Source: Paenibacillus oleatilyticus (lineage in GTDB: Bacteria; Bacillota; Bacilli; Paenibacillales; NBRC-103111). Taken from it: a stretch of DNA of 64,000 bases. The translations under genes and the position numbers were made by a program. Location of the stretch: NCBI RefSeq assembly GCF_018998565.1, contig NZ_JAHNZO010000012.1, positions 124,001 to 188,000 of the forward strand, written 5' to 3'. Shown in pieces: positions 35,111 through 42,941 of the stretch; position 1 is the first letter of the stretch, and each line of letters starts with the position of its first letter. The notes below the pieces were generated by a model. It had not been told where the DNA came from. It searched no databases and worked only from the letters and a program-made list of their open reading frames with translations.

Positions 35111-35127
35111 GTGGAAGGAGAACCTAG

Positions 35128-35907
35128 ATGAAAGGTTATGTAGTGACCGGCGCTTCCAAAGGGTTAGGACTGGCTCTGACCCGCCGCTTGCTCGCTGCCG
35201 GGCACCGCGTCATCGGAATTTCACGGACCGCTGCGGATACGACGGTTTCCGGCGACCGTGCGGACGGAGCTGCAGCTCAGAGGAAGGTCGAGCATTATGC
35301 ATACGATCTGAAACGCGTGGACGGGATAGAGACACTGATCGCGACTATCGTCCGATCGCTGGAAAAGGAGCCGCTCGATTCCCTCACGCTGATCAATAAC
35401 GCAGGCATGCTGGAGCCGATCATACCGCTGGAGCAGGCCGATAGTCTCACGCTGACGGAGCAGATGAACGTTAATCTTCTGGCCCCGATGCTGCTGATCT
35501 CCGCTTTTATCCGGGCGACGAAGGATTGGCCCACCTCGACGGCCAGAACGATCGTCAATATTTCCTCCGGCGCGGGGAAAAAGCCGTATTCCGGCTGGAG
35601 CGGCTACTGCGTCACCAAGGCCGGGCTGGATATGCTGACGCGCTGCGTCGGGCTGGAGCAAGGCGACGGGCCGCAGGCGGTGAAGGTCGTTTCGATCGCG
35701 CCCGGTGTCGTGGATACGGGCATGCAGGAGCTGATCCGCGGGACGGAGCCGGACCGGTTCCCGGAGGTGGAGCGCTTCGTAGGGCTGAAGCAGACGGGCG
35801 GACTGTATACGCCCGATGAGGCGGCGGAGCGAATCATAAACGTGGTGGAGGGCGGACGGTTCGCTCAGGGAGACGTGCTGGATATCCGCCATTTGCCGCA
35901 GGCGTAA
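35128..35907 (+). CDS. Short-chain dehydrogenase/reductase (YueD/benzil reductase-like)
   Basis: A 259-residue SDR with NAD(P)-binding VTGASKGLGLAL, NNAG in LINNAGMLEP, catalytic Ser in NISSGAGK and Tyr-x-x-x-Lys in GYCVTKAGLD. Overall pattern is closest to sepiapterin/benzil reductase-type SDRs such as YueD. Substrate unknown. AAGGAG precedes the ATG. Confidence 0.88.
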   Translation: MKGYVVTGASKGLGLALTRRLLAAGHRVIGISRTAADTTVSGDRADGAAAQRKVEHYAYDLKRVDGIETLIATIVRSLEKEPLDSLTLINNAGMLEPIIPLEQADSLTLTEQMNVNLLAPMLLISAFIRATKDWPTSTARTIVNISSGAGKKPYSGWSGYCVTKAGLDMLTRCVGLEQGDGPQAVKVVSIAPGVVDTGMQELIRGTEPDRFPEVERFVGLKQTGGLYTPDEAAERIINVVEGGRFAQGDVLDIRHLPQA

Positions 35908-35934
35908 AGCCATGCAGCGAAAGGGGAAGTTACC

Positions 35935-36513
35935 TTGTTTGACCCGACGATTTTCGATAATTTAAAAGTAGTGCTTGAAGGACATTTGTATGATTTGGAT
36001 GCGGAGCAAACGATCCGGGTCATCGGCCGGGAAGATTTCATTGACCTGGCCAGCATGAAACGGATATTCAGCATGCGCATCCGACGCGACGAAGGCTGCT
36101 GCCAAGCGGAAATCAGCATGACCAGCGTGCTGTCCGACTTCGCCGGGGAACGGTTCCGGCTCGTCGAACCCGGCGAGCGGCCCGGCGCCAAGCTGACGCT
36201 CCGACTGGACATGCCGCTCAGCCACTGCGAGCACGCGGCCGAGCTCCACCGGGCCATGACGGACCGGTGGGCGGAGGAAGCCCGGATCCGCCACGAAAGG
36301 TCGGCGGAATTCGTTCCGGACGACGGCCCCGGACTTTCGGGAGGCGGGCTTTTGGATGAAAAAGGCGTTTACCGGATACATATCGAGTTTATCCGTAAAA
36401 TCGATGAAAGCCATATCGGCGATATGGAAAGTCTGCTTGCCCATCTAGTCGATAGCTTGGTCGATGCGGACGAGGTTGGCGAGCGGAAGGGCAGGGCCCG
36501 CGACAGCGAATAA
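35935..36513 (+). CDS. Hypothetical protein, TTG start
   Basis: A 192-residue acidic cytosolic protein that begins at TTG 35935 behind AAAGGGGAAG. It alternates short charged helices and strands (RIRRDEGCCQAEI, then HIEFIRKIDESHIGDM). No family is recognised. It follows the SDR gene by 27 bases and may be co-transcribed. Confidence 0.65.
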   Translation: MFDPTIFDNLKVVLEGHLYDLDAEQTIRVIGREDFIDLASMKRIFSMRIRRDEGCCQAEISMTSVLSDFAGERFRLVEPGERPGAKLTLRLDMPLSHCEHAAELHRAMTDRWAEEARIRHERSAEFVPDDGPGLSGGGLLDEKGVYRIHIEFIRKIDESHIGDMESLLAHLVDSLVDADEVGERKGRARDSE

Positions 36514-36561
36514 AAGCGGCCGGAGCTCGGCATACTACAATCTGGATAAGGAGGGAAGATC

Positions 36562-36801
36562 ATGGCGAGAATTGCAGTGGAAAACAGCTTGCAGGATGTA
36601 AAGGACGCGCTGCAGCAAAGCGGGCACGAAGTCGTCTCCGTCGATAACGCGAATTTGCAAAATTGCGATTGCTGCGTTATATCCGGACAGGACAAGGACG
36701 TGCTGGGCATCGCGGAAACCACAACGAAAGCTTCCGTTATCAATGCTCAAGGCATGACATCCGACCAGATTGTCGAACGAGTGAACCAAAGCTTAAGCTG
36801 A
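36562..36801 (+). CDS. YkuS family protein (UPF0180)
   Basis: A 79-residue protein matching the YkuS/UPF0180 pattern: a short N-terminal strand, SLQDVKDALQQSGHEVVSVD, a Cys-Cys pair in NCDCCVISGQDKDVLGI, and a C-terminal helix. Function unknown in Bacillales. GGAGGG precedes the ATG. Confidence 0.88.
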   Translation: MARIAVENSLQDVKDALQQSGHEVVSVDNANLQNCDCCVISGQDKDVLGIAETTTKASVINAQGMTSDQIVERVNQSLS

Positions 36802-36822
36802 TTCGCCTTCGCTCCGCCAGCC

Positions 36823-36870
36823 ATCGGCGGACAGCCGAAAGGACCGGATTCCATTGAAGCCGATCTTTTT
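36823..36870 (+). terminator. Candidate terminator after ykuS
   Basis: ATCGGC (36823-36828) pairs with GCCGAT (36859-36864), followed by CTTTTTT. The arms are short and the loop is long, though internal pairing (CGGCGGACAGCCG) is possible. Confidence 0.5.
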
Positions 36871-37506
36871 TGTATGTAAAGAAGAATGCATTGGTGGGGC
36901 TGCAATTGCGATAGGTGTGGGGTTTCGAGGCGTATGGATAGGTTGGATTTTCGGGTTGTGCGGATTCGCTAAGTGGGTGGGGCAGGCAAGTGTTTGTGGC
37001 TAATGGTAGGTGCAGTAGACAAGTGCGTGCAGTAGACAAGTGCGTGCGGCCGATAATGAGTGCAACTGACAACAACATGAAGCTGAAAAATAAAGGAACT
37101 GCGATGCGTTAAGCGGAACGTTGGATCGTTCGTCGGGGGTTAGAGGAAGCAGGATGACTTATTCGTGTCGAAAAATGTTCATGTTCCGCGGAATGAGGGT
37201 GTTAGCGAACGTCAGTTCCTCTAGTTACGCTGAGAGCAGCGAAATGGATGATATAAGGCATGGTAGTTCCTCTATCGTGGGCGGCGAGCGATTGGAATTG
37301 GTTGACCAAAGGAGGGGATCGTTCCTCTGGTATTGTCGGGAGCATTGGAGCACGTTTCCACTAATGGGAGTACTGTCCGTTGTTCCGGTCGCTTAGAGAG
37401 TGGGCTTTACGACGAGGGTTCGATGTCAGGCAGGAGCGGAATGCGCCGGGCGGGAGCCTGCGAGCTGCAGGCCCAAGCTGTGACTCCGGCTCCGGTGATG
37501 CCGGGC
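36871..37506. repeat. Gene-free region with tandem and dispersed short repeats
   Basis: I see no credible gene in this 0.6-kb stretch. A 17-base unit GTGCAGTAGACAAGTGC occurs twice in tandem at 37010-37043. Further on, GTTCCTCT recurs at 37215, 37266 and 37321 (about 51-55 bases apart), with inverted partners AGAGGAA at 37143 and AGGAAC near 37095. I recall similar interspersed AGAGGAAC/GTTCCTCT arrays from Paenibacillus intergenic DNA, but could not check this. Confidence 0.5.
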
Positions 37507-37815
37507 TTAGCGTCTGGACTTTTGACGCTTTGCGATTTCTTGCGTAACAACAAAGGCCAGATCTTCGTTGCCGAACATAGACAGCACGCCGAGCAGCGTA
37601 TCGTCCGGCACTTCCCCGGCTTCCTCCTTCGGCACGGTTAGCTCCAGCGCTTGCTGAAGCGCGGCGTTCGCTTCCTGCTGCGGATAGGCGCGCTCATACA
37701 GCGCGACGGGATCGAGGCCGTGGTTGATGCACCACTGGGCGAACGCGAGAATCATAATATTTTCGTCCCGCTGATAATTGCGGATGACTTGCTCTTCGAT
37801 TTCTTTGCGGTTCAT
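37507..37815 (-). CDS. Small conserved-looking protein, helical
   Basis: A 102-residue protein starting at ATG 37815 behind AGAAGGAG at 8-base spacing (a longer in-frame ATG at 37851 lacks such a site). It is helical and acidic (MNRKEIEEQVIRNYQRDENI), with a C-terminal segment AFVVTQEIAKR. No known family. It is divergent from the IF-3 gene. Confidence 0.72.
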   Translation of the reverse strand: MNRKEIEEQVIRNYQRDENIMILAFAQWCINHGLDPVALYERAYPQQEANAALQQALELTVPKEEAGEVPDDTLLGVLSMFGNEDLAFVVTQEIAKRQKSRR

Positions 37816-37878
37816 TGAAAAATCTCCTTCTAAGCGGTAAGATGGGTTCATTATATCGAAAGTTCAGGTGGGTTCACA

Positions 37879-38358
37879 ATGATTCTTAACGAAAAAATTA
37901 AAGCGTCCGAAGTTCATTTAACCGGAGTCGACGGTGAAGATTTCGGCATCGTCCCTACTGCCGAAGCGCTGGCGATGGCCCGGAAGCTCAAGGTCGACTT
38001 GGTCTGCACGTCGCTCATGAGCAGTCCCCCTCCGTGCAAGCTGGTCCGCGCAGGGGCGGCGAAACAGGAAGCGCAGCAAGCCCGCAAGCACGAACGGGCG
38101 CCGAAGCTGAAGGAAATTCGTCTGACGCCGCAGATCGAGGAGCACGATTACGAGACGAAGAAGCAGCAGGCGGAGCGGATTTTGAAATCCGGGGACGCCG
38201 TCCAGTTTGTTGTGCGGATTCAAGGCAAGGAAGGGGCCCAAGCCAAAGAGCTGCTCGAATCGCTGCTGAACGATTTGGCTGGGAGCGGACGCAAGAAGAC
38301 GGGCATCCAGCTTAGCGGGAAGCAAGCGGCCGTTCAAGTCGATCCGCTGACCGACTAG
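37879..38358 (+). CDS. infC: Translation initiation factor IF-3
   Basis: A 159-residue IF-3: N-terminal domain (MILNEKIKASEVHLTGVDGE, then EALAMARKLKVDLVC), linker, and C-terminal domain (KEIRLTPQIEEHDYETKKQQ, then GDAVQFVVRIQGKE). It binds the 30S subunit and controls start-site selection. It is somewhat shorter than usual (165-180) because the linker and tail are short. It is not followed by rpmI and rplT as in the standard infC operon, so it is probably a paralog. Its basic residues are fewer in the linker region than in housekeeping IF-3. Confidence 0.9.
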   Translation: MILNEKIKASEVHLTGVDGEDFGIVPTAEALAMARKLKVDLVCTSLMSSPPPCKLVRAGAAKQEAQQARKHERAPKLKEIRLTPQIEEHDYETKKQQAERILKSGDAVQFVVRIQGKEGAQAKELLESLLNDLAGSGRKKTGIQLSGKQAAVQVDPLTD

Positions 38359-38476
38359 GGCTGCGGGGAGCGTTTGCTGCCGCGGATTTTTTAACTTCAA
38401 CCAATTTTGGGTATTTACACCTGTCTTCGGATTGCGATAGGATGGAAGGGATCGTAATCTGGAAGGAGATTTCCAT

Positions 38477-39289
38477 ATGGAATACGGAATGAACAAGAAT
38501 CGGGACAATTGGAACGACCGGGCGCCGGTGCATGAGCAATCCGAATTTTACGACGTGGCATCGTTTCTGGCGGGCCGTTCGTCTCTCTTGTCGGTTGAAC
38601 TGGAAGAATTGGGCGACGTGGCGGGGAAGTCGATGCTGCATCTGCAGTGTCATTTCGGGCAGGACAGTTTGTCTTGGGCCAGGCTCGGAGCGCGGGTGAC
38701 CGGGGTCGATTTTTCCGAGGAGGCGGTCAAGCTGGCGCGTTCGCTCAACGACAAGCTGGGGCTGGACGCCCGGTTCGTATGTGCGAATGTATATGATGTG
38801 CCTCAGGCGCTGCCGGAGGAGACGTTTGACATTGTGTTCACGTCTTACGGCGTTCTGTGCTGGCTGCCGGACTTGACGCGGTGGGCGGAAATCATCTATG
38901 AGAAGCTGAAGCCCGGCGGCACTTTTTATATTGCCGAAGGTCATCCGCTTGCTGATATTTTCGAACTGGTGGACGGAGAGCTGCGCATGGTTTATTCGTA
39001 TTTCGAAGGCGAAGCGATCGTACTCGATCTCGAGGGCACGTATGCCGACCGGAACGCCAAGATCAACAATACCGTCACCTACGAATGGGCGCATTCGCTG
39101 GGCTCCATCGTGACCGCGCTGATTCAAGCCGGCCTGCGGATCGAATTCGTGCATGAGTTTCCCTTCTGTATGTACGAGAAGTTCCCGGGGCTGATGGAGA
39201 AAGGCGAGGACGGCTGGTGGAGAATGAAAGGGAAGGAGTATTTCCCGATGCTGTTCTCGATTCGGGCGACGAAGCCGGCAGAAGCTTAA
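38477..39289 (+). CDS. Class I SAM-dependent methyltransferase
   Basis: A 270-residue methyltransferase: motif I region MLHLQCHFGQDSLSWARLGA, followed by VTGVDFSEEAVKLAR and FDIVFTSYGVLCWLPDL. This variant of motif I (HLQCHFGQDS) is typical of a Bacillales methyltransferase subgroup. Substrate unknown. An ideal AAGGAGAT precedes the ATG. The phosphotransferase gene follows 37 bases later. Confidence 0.88.
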   Translation: MEYGMNKNRDNWNDRAPVHEQSEFYDVASFLAGRSSLLSVELEELGDVAGKSMLHLQCHFGQDSLSWARLGARVTGVDFSEEAVKLARSLNDKLGLDARFVCANVYDVPQALPEETFDIVFTSYGVLCWLPDLTRWAEIIYEKLKPGGTFYIAEGHPLADIFELVDGELRMVYSYFEGEAIVLDLEGTYADRNAKINNTVTYEWAHSLGSIVTALIQAGLRIEFVHEFPFCMYEKFPGLMEKGEDGWWRMKGKEYFPMLFSIRATKPAEA

Positions 39290-39326
39290 ACGGCTGCAGC
39301 GTCCCGGTACGGGGGAGTAGATGCGT

Positions 39327-40208
39327 ATGGAACATAAAGCTTTGTACATGGAATCGCTCAGGCACTATTGTCCTGAGCTGCGGTTGCGTGAGGTTGAGGC
39401 TATCGAGTCCGGTCAAAACAACGATGTGCTGCTGGTCAATGGCGAGTGGATTTTCCGATTTCCCAAATATGCGGAAGGAATCGAGCGGCTTCGCTACGAA
39501 GTCCGTCTTCTGAATACCGTGAAGGAGCGGGTGTCGATCCCGGTCCCGGCCCCGGCGAAGTGGAATCTCCAATCCGAACGGATCGGAAGCGTGTTTGTCG
39601 GCTACCCGAGAATTCCCGGGGAACCGTTACTGGACGGGCAGTGGGGGGAGTTGGAGAGCGCAGGTGTCGCCATGGTTCGTAGGATTGCCCGGCAGCTTAC
39701 CGCCTTTTTGAACGAATTGCACAGCGTGCCTGCCGATGCATTGGGAGAGTCCGCGCCGGAGTATGACGGTTACCGCGAATGGTCGGACCTGTTCGAGCGC
39801 ATCCGGGCGAAGCTGTATCCTCACATGAACCGGGAAGCGCAGCAATGGACGGAGCGGCACTTTGTGGGCTTTCTCGGCAATGAGGCTAATTTTCGAATAA
39901 CGCCGATGCTCGTTCACGGCGATTTCGGGGGCTCGAACATTCTTTACGATCCGGAGCGGCGCGAAATTAGCGGCATCCTCGATTTCGGTTCGTCCGGTCC
40001 GGGGGACCCGGCGGTGGATTATGCGGGGCTGCTCGCTTCTTATGGAGAGCCGTTTTTGCAGCATATGATCGAGCTTGATCCGGATATGGAAGGGCTGCTG
40101 GAGCGGGTGAAATTTTATCAAGGGACGTTCGCGCTGCAGGAAGCGTTATTCGGTTTGGAGAACGACGACCCCGAAGCGTTTCGCGACGGGATCGAAGCTT
40201 ATAGGTAA
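39327..40208 (+). CDS. Aminoglycoside phosphotransferase (APH) family kinase-like protein
   Basis: A 293-residue protein with the APH/choline kinase catalytic motifs: LVHGDFGGSNILYDP (catalytic Asp and Asn) and GILDFGSSGPGDPAVDYA (metal-binding Asp). The ATP-binding N-lobe is at WIFRFPKYAEGIERLRYEV. The substrate could be an antibiotic, a sugar or an amine; sequence does not decide. ATG 39327 was chosen over 39321 for its 9-base spacing to GGGGGAG. Confidence 0.87.
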   Translation: MEHKALYMESLRHYCPELRLREVEAIESGQNNDVLLVNGEWIFRFPKYAEGIERLRYEVRLLNTVKERVSIPVPAPAKWNLQSERIGSVFVGYPRIPGEPLLDGQWGELESAGVAMVRRIARQLTAFLNELHSVPADALGESAPEYDGYREWSDLFERIRAKLYPHMNREAQQWTERHFVGFLGNEANFRITPMLVHGDFGGSNILYDPERREISGILDFGSSGPGDPAVDYAGLLASYGEPFLQHMIELDPDMEGLLERVKFYQGTFALQEALFGLENDDPEAFRDGIEAYR

Positions 40209-40317
40209 GCGGCACTGGGCTTCATGAGGCGCCGAGCTATGACACGGGCAACCGGGCTGATCGGCCGCGGCGCGCAAAAGTTCAGCTTGCTTCAAGTTTG
40301 GTCCATAAGGAAACAGA

Positions 40318-40350
40318 AACAGTTATCTTCAAAGGTAACTGTTTTTTTGT
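40318..40350 (+). terminator. Intrinsic terminator before the MBL/TetR operon
   Basis: AACAGTTATC (40318-40327) pairs with GGTAACTGTT (40334-40343), followed by a T-run. It ends the upstream transcription unit. Confidence 0.9.
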
Positions 40351-40377
40351 TTTTACATCCGCCGAAAAAAAATAGGC

Positions 40378-40425
40378 TTGCAAAAACTAATGTCATTAGT
40401 TATTATAAAACTAACGATATTAGTT
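40378..40425 (+). promoter_or_regulatory. Promoter with two TetR-type operators
   Basis: TTGCAA (40378-40383) and TATTAT (40401-40406) are 17 bases apart. Operator 1 is the perfect inverted repeat AACTAAT-GTC-ATTAGTT (40385-40401) filling the spacer. Operator 2, AACTAACGATATTAGTT (40409-40425), lies just downstream. Their centres are 24 bases apart. The TetR protein encoded two genes on is the obvious ligand. Confidence 0.85.
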
Positions 40426-40449
40426 ATTTAACTAAGGGGCGATATTACG

Positions 40450-41178
40450 ATGCAAATCAAACAAGAACTGACCGTTTACCAACTGACGTTTATGCCGCGG
40501 ATTTTTCCGGTAAATTGTTACTTTGTCGAAGAGGACGACGGCTTGACATTGATCGATGCGGCACTGCCGTATAGTGACAGGGGTATTCTTCAAGCGGCAC
40601 AAACGATCGGGAAGCCGATTACGCGGATTGTCTTGACCCACGCGCACGACGATCATGTCGGCGCGCTCGATAAGCTGAAGCAAACGCTGCCCGGCGTTCC
40701 GGTGTATATTTCCGCCCGGGATGCGCGGCTGCTGGCAGGCGACGTCACGCTGGACCCGGGCGAGCCGGATACTACGATCCGCGGCGGCGTGCCGAAGAAC
40801 GTGCAGACACGCGCAGACGTGCTGCTTCAGGACGGCGACCGGATCGGATCGCTGCTGGCTGTAGCGGCCCCGGGACATACGCCTGGCTCGATGGCTTTCC
40901 TGGACACCCGTAACTGTGCGTTGATCGCAGGCGACGCGTTTCAGACAAGAGGCGGCATCGCCGTATCGGGTCAAGTCCGGCCTTGGTTTCCGTTCCCGGC
41001 CATGGCAACCTGGAGTAAGGAGCTTGCGCTGGAGAGCGCCCGCAAGCTTCGGGAGCACCGGCCCTCGCTGCTCGCCGCAGGGCACGGGAGCATGCTCAGC
41101 CGTCCCGAAGAAGCGATCAGCCGCGCTATTGCCGATGCCGAGCGCAATCTGCCGCTCACCGCGAAAAGGAGCGTGTAA
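40450..41178 (+). CDS. MBL-fold metallo-hydrolase
   Basis: A 242-residue metallo-beta-lactamase-fold enzyme with the metal motif LTHAHDDHVGAL, the downstream His in APGHTPGS, Asp in IAGDAF, and a final His in AAGHGSM. Members include glyoxalase II-like and quorum-quenching hydrolases; the substrate is not determined here. It is the first gene of a probable autoregulated operon with the TetR regulator that follows, which suggests induction by its own substrate. Confidence 0.9.
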   Translation: MQIKQELTVYQLTFMPRIFPVNCYFVEEDDGLTLIDAALPYSDRGILQAAQTIGKPITRIVLTHAHDDHVGALDKLKQTLPGVPVYISARDARLLAGDVTLDPGEPDTTIRGGVPKNVQTRADVLLQDGDRIGSLLAVAAPGHTPGSMAFLDTRNCALIAGDAFQTRGGIAVSGQVRPWFPFPAMATWSKELALESARKLREHRPSLLAAGHGSMLSRPEEAISRAIADAERNLPLTAKRSV

Positions 41179-41182
41179 AACG

Positions 41183-41779
41183 ATGTCGCCAAGAATCGGT
41201 CTCGATCTGCCTACGATCCTGCAAGCCGCGGTTGAAATTGCTGATACCCGCGGTCTGGAAGAGGTCACGCTGGCTTCGCTCGCTCAGAAGCTGGACGTTC
41301 GGTCTCCTTCCCTCTATAACCATGTGAACGGATTAAGCGGGCTGCGCAGCAAGCTGGCCGTCTACGGCCTGGAGCAGCTTCTGCACGTCATGACGCAAGC
41401 CGTAGTCGGCCGCTCGGGTGACGATGCGGTACGCGAGTTGGGCAAAGCCTATGTAACGTTTGCCCGCGCGCATCCGGGCCTGTACGATGCGACGCTTCGC
41501 GCTCCCGACCCGCAGGACGAGGAGGTGCGGCGATTGGCCGGCGAAACGGTCGATCTCGTGATCCGGGCGCTGCAGGCGTACGAGCTGAAGGACGATGCGG
41601 CGCTGCATGCCGTACGCGGACTGCGCAGCCTTCTGCACGGCTTTTCATCGCTTGAGCAGCGCGGCGGATTCGGGCTGCCGCTCGATCTCGACGTCAGCTT
41701 CCGCCTGCTGCTCGACACCTTTCTTGCGGGTCTGCACGAGATGAAGCGGTGGGCGAAGGCGGAGTCAAAGCCGACTTGA
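41183..41779 (+). CDS. TetR/AcrR-family regulator of the MBL hydrolase operon
   Basis: A 198-residue regulator: N-terminal helix-turn-helix (VEIADTRGLEEVTLASLAQK, then LDVRSPSLYNHVNG) and a TetR_C_33 (WHG) type C-terminal domain. It starts at ATG 41183, 4 bases after the hydrolase stop, with AGGAG 11 bases upstream. The two inverted repeats at the operon promoter are its likely binding sites. Confidence 0.92.
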   Translation: MSPRIGLDLPTILQAAVEIADTRGLEEVTLASLAQKLDVRSPSLYNHVNGLSGLRSKLAVYGLEQLLHVMTQAVVGRSGDDAVRELGKAYVTFARAHPGLYDATLRAPDPQDEEVRRLAGETVDLVIRALQAYELKDDAALHAVRGLRSLLHGFSSLEQRGGFGLPLDLDVSFRLLLDTFLAGLHEMKRWAKAESKPT

Positions 41780-41795
41780 GAGGGAGGAAAACGGC

Positions 41796-41891
41796 ATGAG
41801 CTTTATCGTCTTTGTGCTTTTATTCACGGTTGGGTGCGGGTGGCTGGATGCCAAAGCTAAAGCAAGCTCGTACCTGCAAAAGGAGGGCTAG
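41796..41891 (+). CDS. 31-residue hydrophobic peptide
   Basis: ATG 41796 is preceded by GAGGGAGG at good spacing, and the frame stops 3 bases before the next gene. The peptide starts MSFIVFVLLFTVGCGW and ends in a charged tail. It resembles a very short lipoprotein or membrane peptide. Its own stop region supplies the AAGGAGGG used by the next gene, so it may act as a translational leader. Confidence 0.5.
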   Translation: MSFIVFVLLFTVGCGWLDAKAKASSYLQKEG

Positions 41892-41894
41892 GTC

Positions 41895-42461
41895 ATGTTC
41901 GCAGGTCATTTCGGACTAGCCGCGGCAGTGAAGGCCAAGACCCCGAACGTTCCGCTATGGGCACTGATGCTGAGTACGCAGCTGTTGGACGTTGTTTTCG
42001 TGCCTTTACTGCTGTCGGGTGCGGAGACGCTGGAGCCTGTCGCGGGCGAAGGCTACGGAGGAAGCCTGATTCACGCGGATTACACGCACTCCCTGATCGG
42101 AGCCTTGCTGCTTGCCTTTCTTGCCGGTTGGGGAGCCGGAAAGCTGTGGGGGAGACGAGGAGGTGTGGCGGTCGGTTCGGTCGTATTCAGTCACTGGCTG
42201 CTCGATCTGCTCGTACACCGGGCCGATATGCCTCTTTTTCCGGGGAATGCAGGAGGCTTGCCTTTGCTCGGCTTTGGCTTGTGGCAGGTCCCGGCGGTCA
42301 GCATCGTGCTGGAATCCGCTTTGGTCTTGCTCGGTGCCGTGCTGTATTTTCGGTCGGTTACGGCGGTGGCGGAACGACCCCGTCGAGGATGGGCCATTGC
42401 GGCGGGCGGTATCATGGGCTTGTTGTTAACCCTTTCGCTTGTAACAGATGTGTTTGGTTAA
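41895..42461 (+). CDS. Membrane protein of the YdjM/DUF457 metal-dependent hydrolase-like type
   Basis: A 188-residue protein with four to five transmembrane helices, starting MFAGHFGLAAAVKAKTPNVP. Conserved His/Asp residues lie near the membrane surface (HADYTHSLIGALL, then SHWLLDLLVHRADMPLF), the pattern of YdjM-type proteins. Enzymatic activity has not been shown for the group. AAGGAGGG precedes the ATG. Confidence 0.8.
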   Translation: MFAGHFGLAAAVKAKTPNVPLWALMLSTQLLDVVFVPLLLSGAETLEPVAGEGYGGSLIHADYTHSLIGALLLAFLAGWGAGKLWGRRGGVAVGSVVFSHWLLDLLVHRADMPLFPGNAGGLPLLGFGLWQVPAVSIVLESALVLLGAVLYFRSVTAVAERPRRGWAIAAGGIMGLLLTLSLVTDVFG

Positions 42462-42561
42462 AGGAAGGAAGAGGAGGCTTGCATCTCATGTTGGCAGGAG
42501 ATGGGAAGTCTCCTTATTCCTTGTTTCCAATAACTTGAATTTCCGTTATAATCACATCCAT

Positions 42562-42661
42562 AGGCACCTCAAAAGATAAGGGATTACCAGGTGATCGAAG
42601 AACCACCTACCCCGGGGATACGGACCGCTGGTATATCATGAGCAAGCGGTTAGTGCCGATA
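42562..42661 (+). ncRNA. Candidate structured leader RNA ahead of a 47-residue membrane peptide
   Basis: A multi-helix fold can be drawn. GGCAC (about 42564) pairs with GTGCC (about 42655) as the closing stem. Inside it, AGGTG and CACCT (about 42590-42610) form one arm, and ACCGCT with AGCGGT (about 42628-42652) a second arm, joined by purine-rich strands. It lies directly upstream of AAAGGAG and ATG 42694. I cannot match it to a known riboswitch class. Confidence 0.45.
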
Positions 42662-42693
42662 CCGGAACCTAAACAGAAAAAGGAGCTGATGAG

Positions 42694-42837
42694 ATGATTG
42701 CAACTTTCATTCACACGATAGCCGGATTTTTATCCATGGATTTATACGGGGCGGTTCTTCCCTTGTTAGCGGTCGCTTTCGTCTTCGTTACTTTATGTTA
42801 TTTTATCGATAAAGGTATCCGCAGACAGTCCCGATAA
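42694..42837 (+). CDS. 47-residue single-pass membrane protein
   Basis: ATG 42694 is preceded by AAAAAGGAG at 7-8 base spacing. The peptide has a short N-terminal amphipathic segment, a hydrophobic helix at about residues 17-38 and a basic tail (KGIRRQSR), typical of small inner-membrane proteins. The family is not recognised. A possible structured leader precedes it. Confidence 0.62.
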   Translation: MIATFIHTIAGFLSMDLYGAVLPLLAVAFVFVTLCYFIDKGIRRQSR

Positions 42838-42941
42838 AAGCGCATCATTCGTCAAGTCGTGCTTGCCGGAGATCCGGATCGGGAGTATAATGGGTTCTTT
42901 AGTCATTCCGATTATATAGAAATAGAGAAGGAGAGAGAACC

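Noticed and set aside
36979-37047. Possible CRISPR-like spacing in the GTGCAGTAGACAAGTGC repeat
   Set aside because: Only two direct tandem units without spacers and no cas genes anywhere in the window.
37121-37396. 91-residue frame in the repeat region
   Set aside because: Low-complexity composition dominated by repeat sequence, no ribosome-binding site and no known family.
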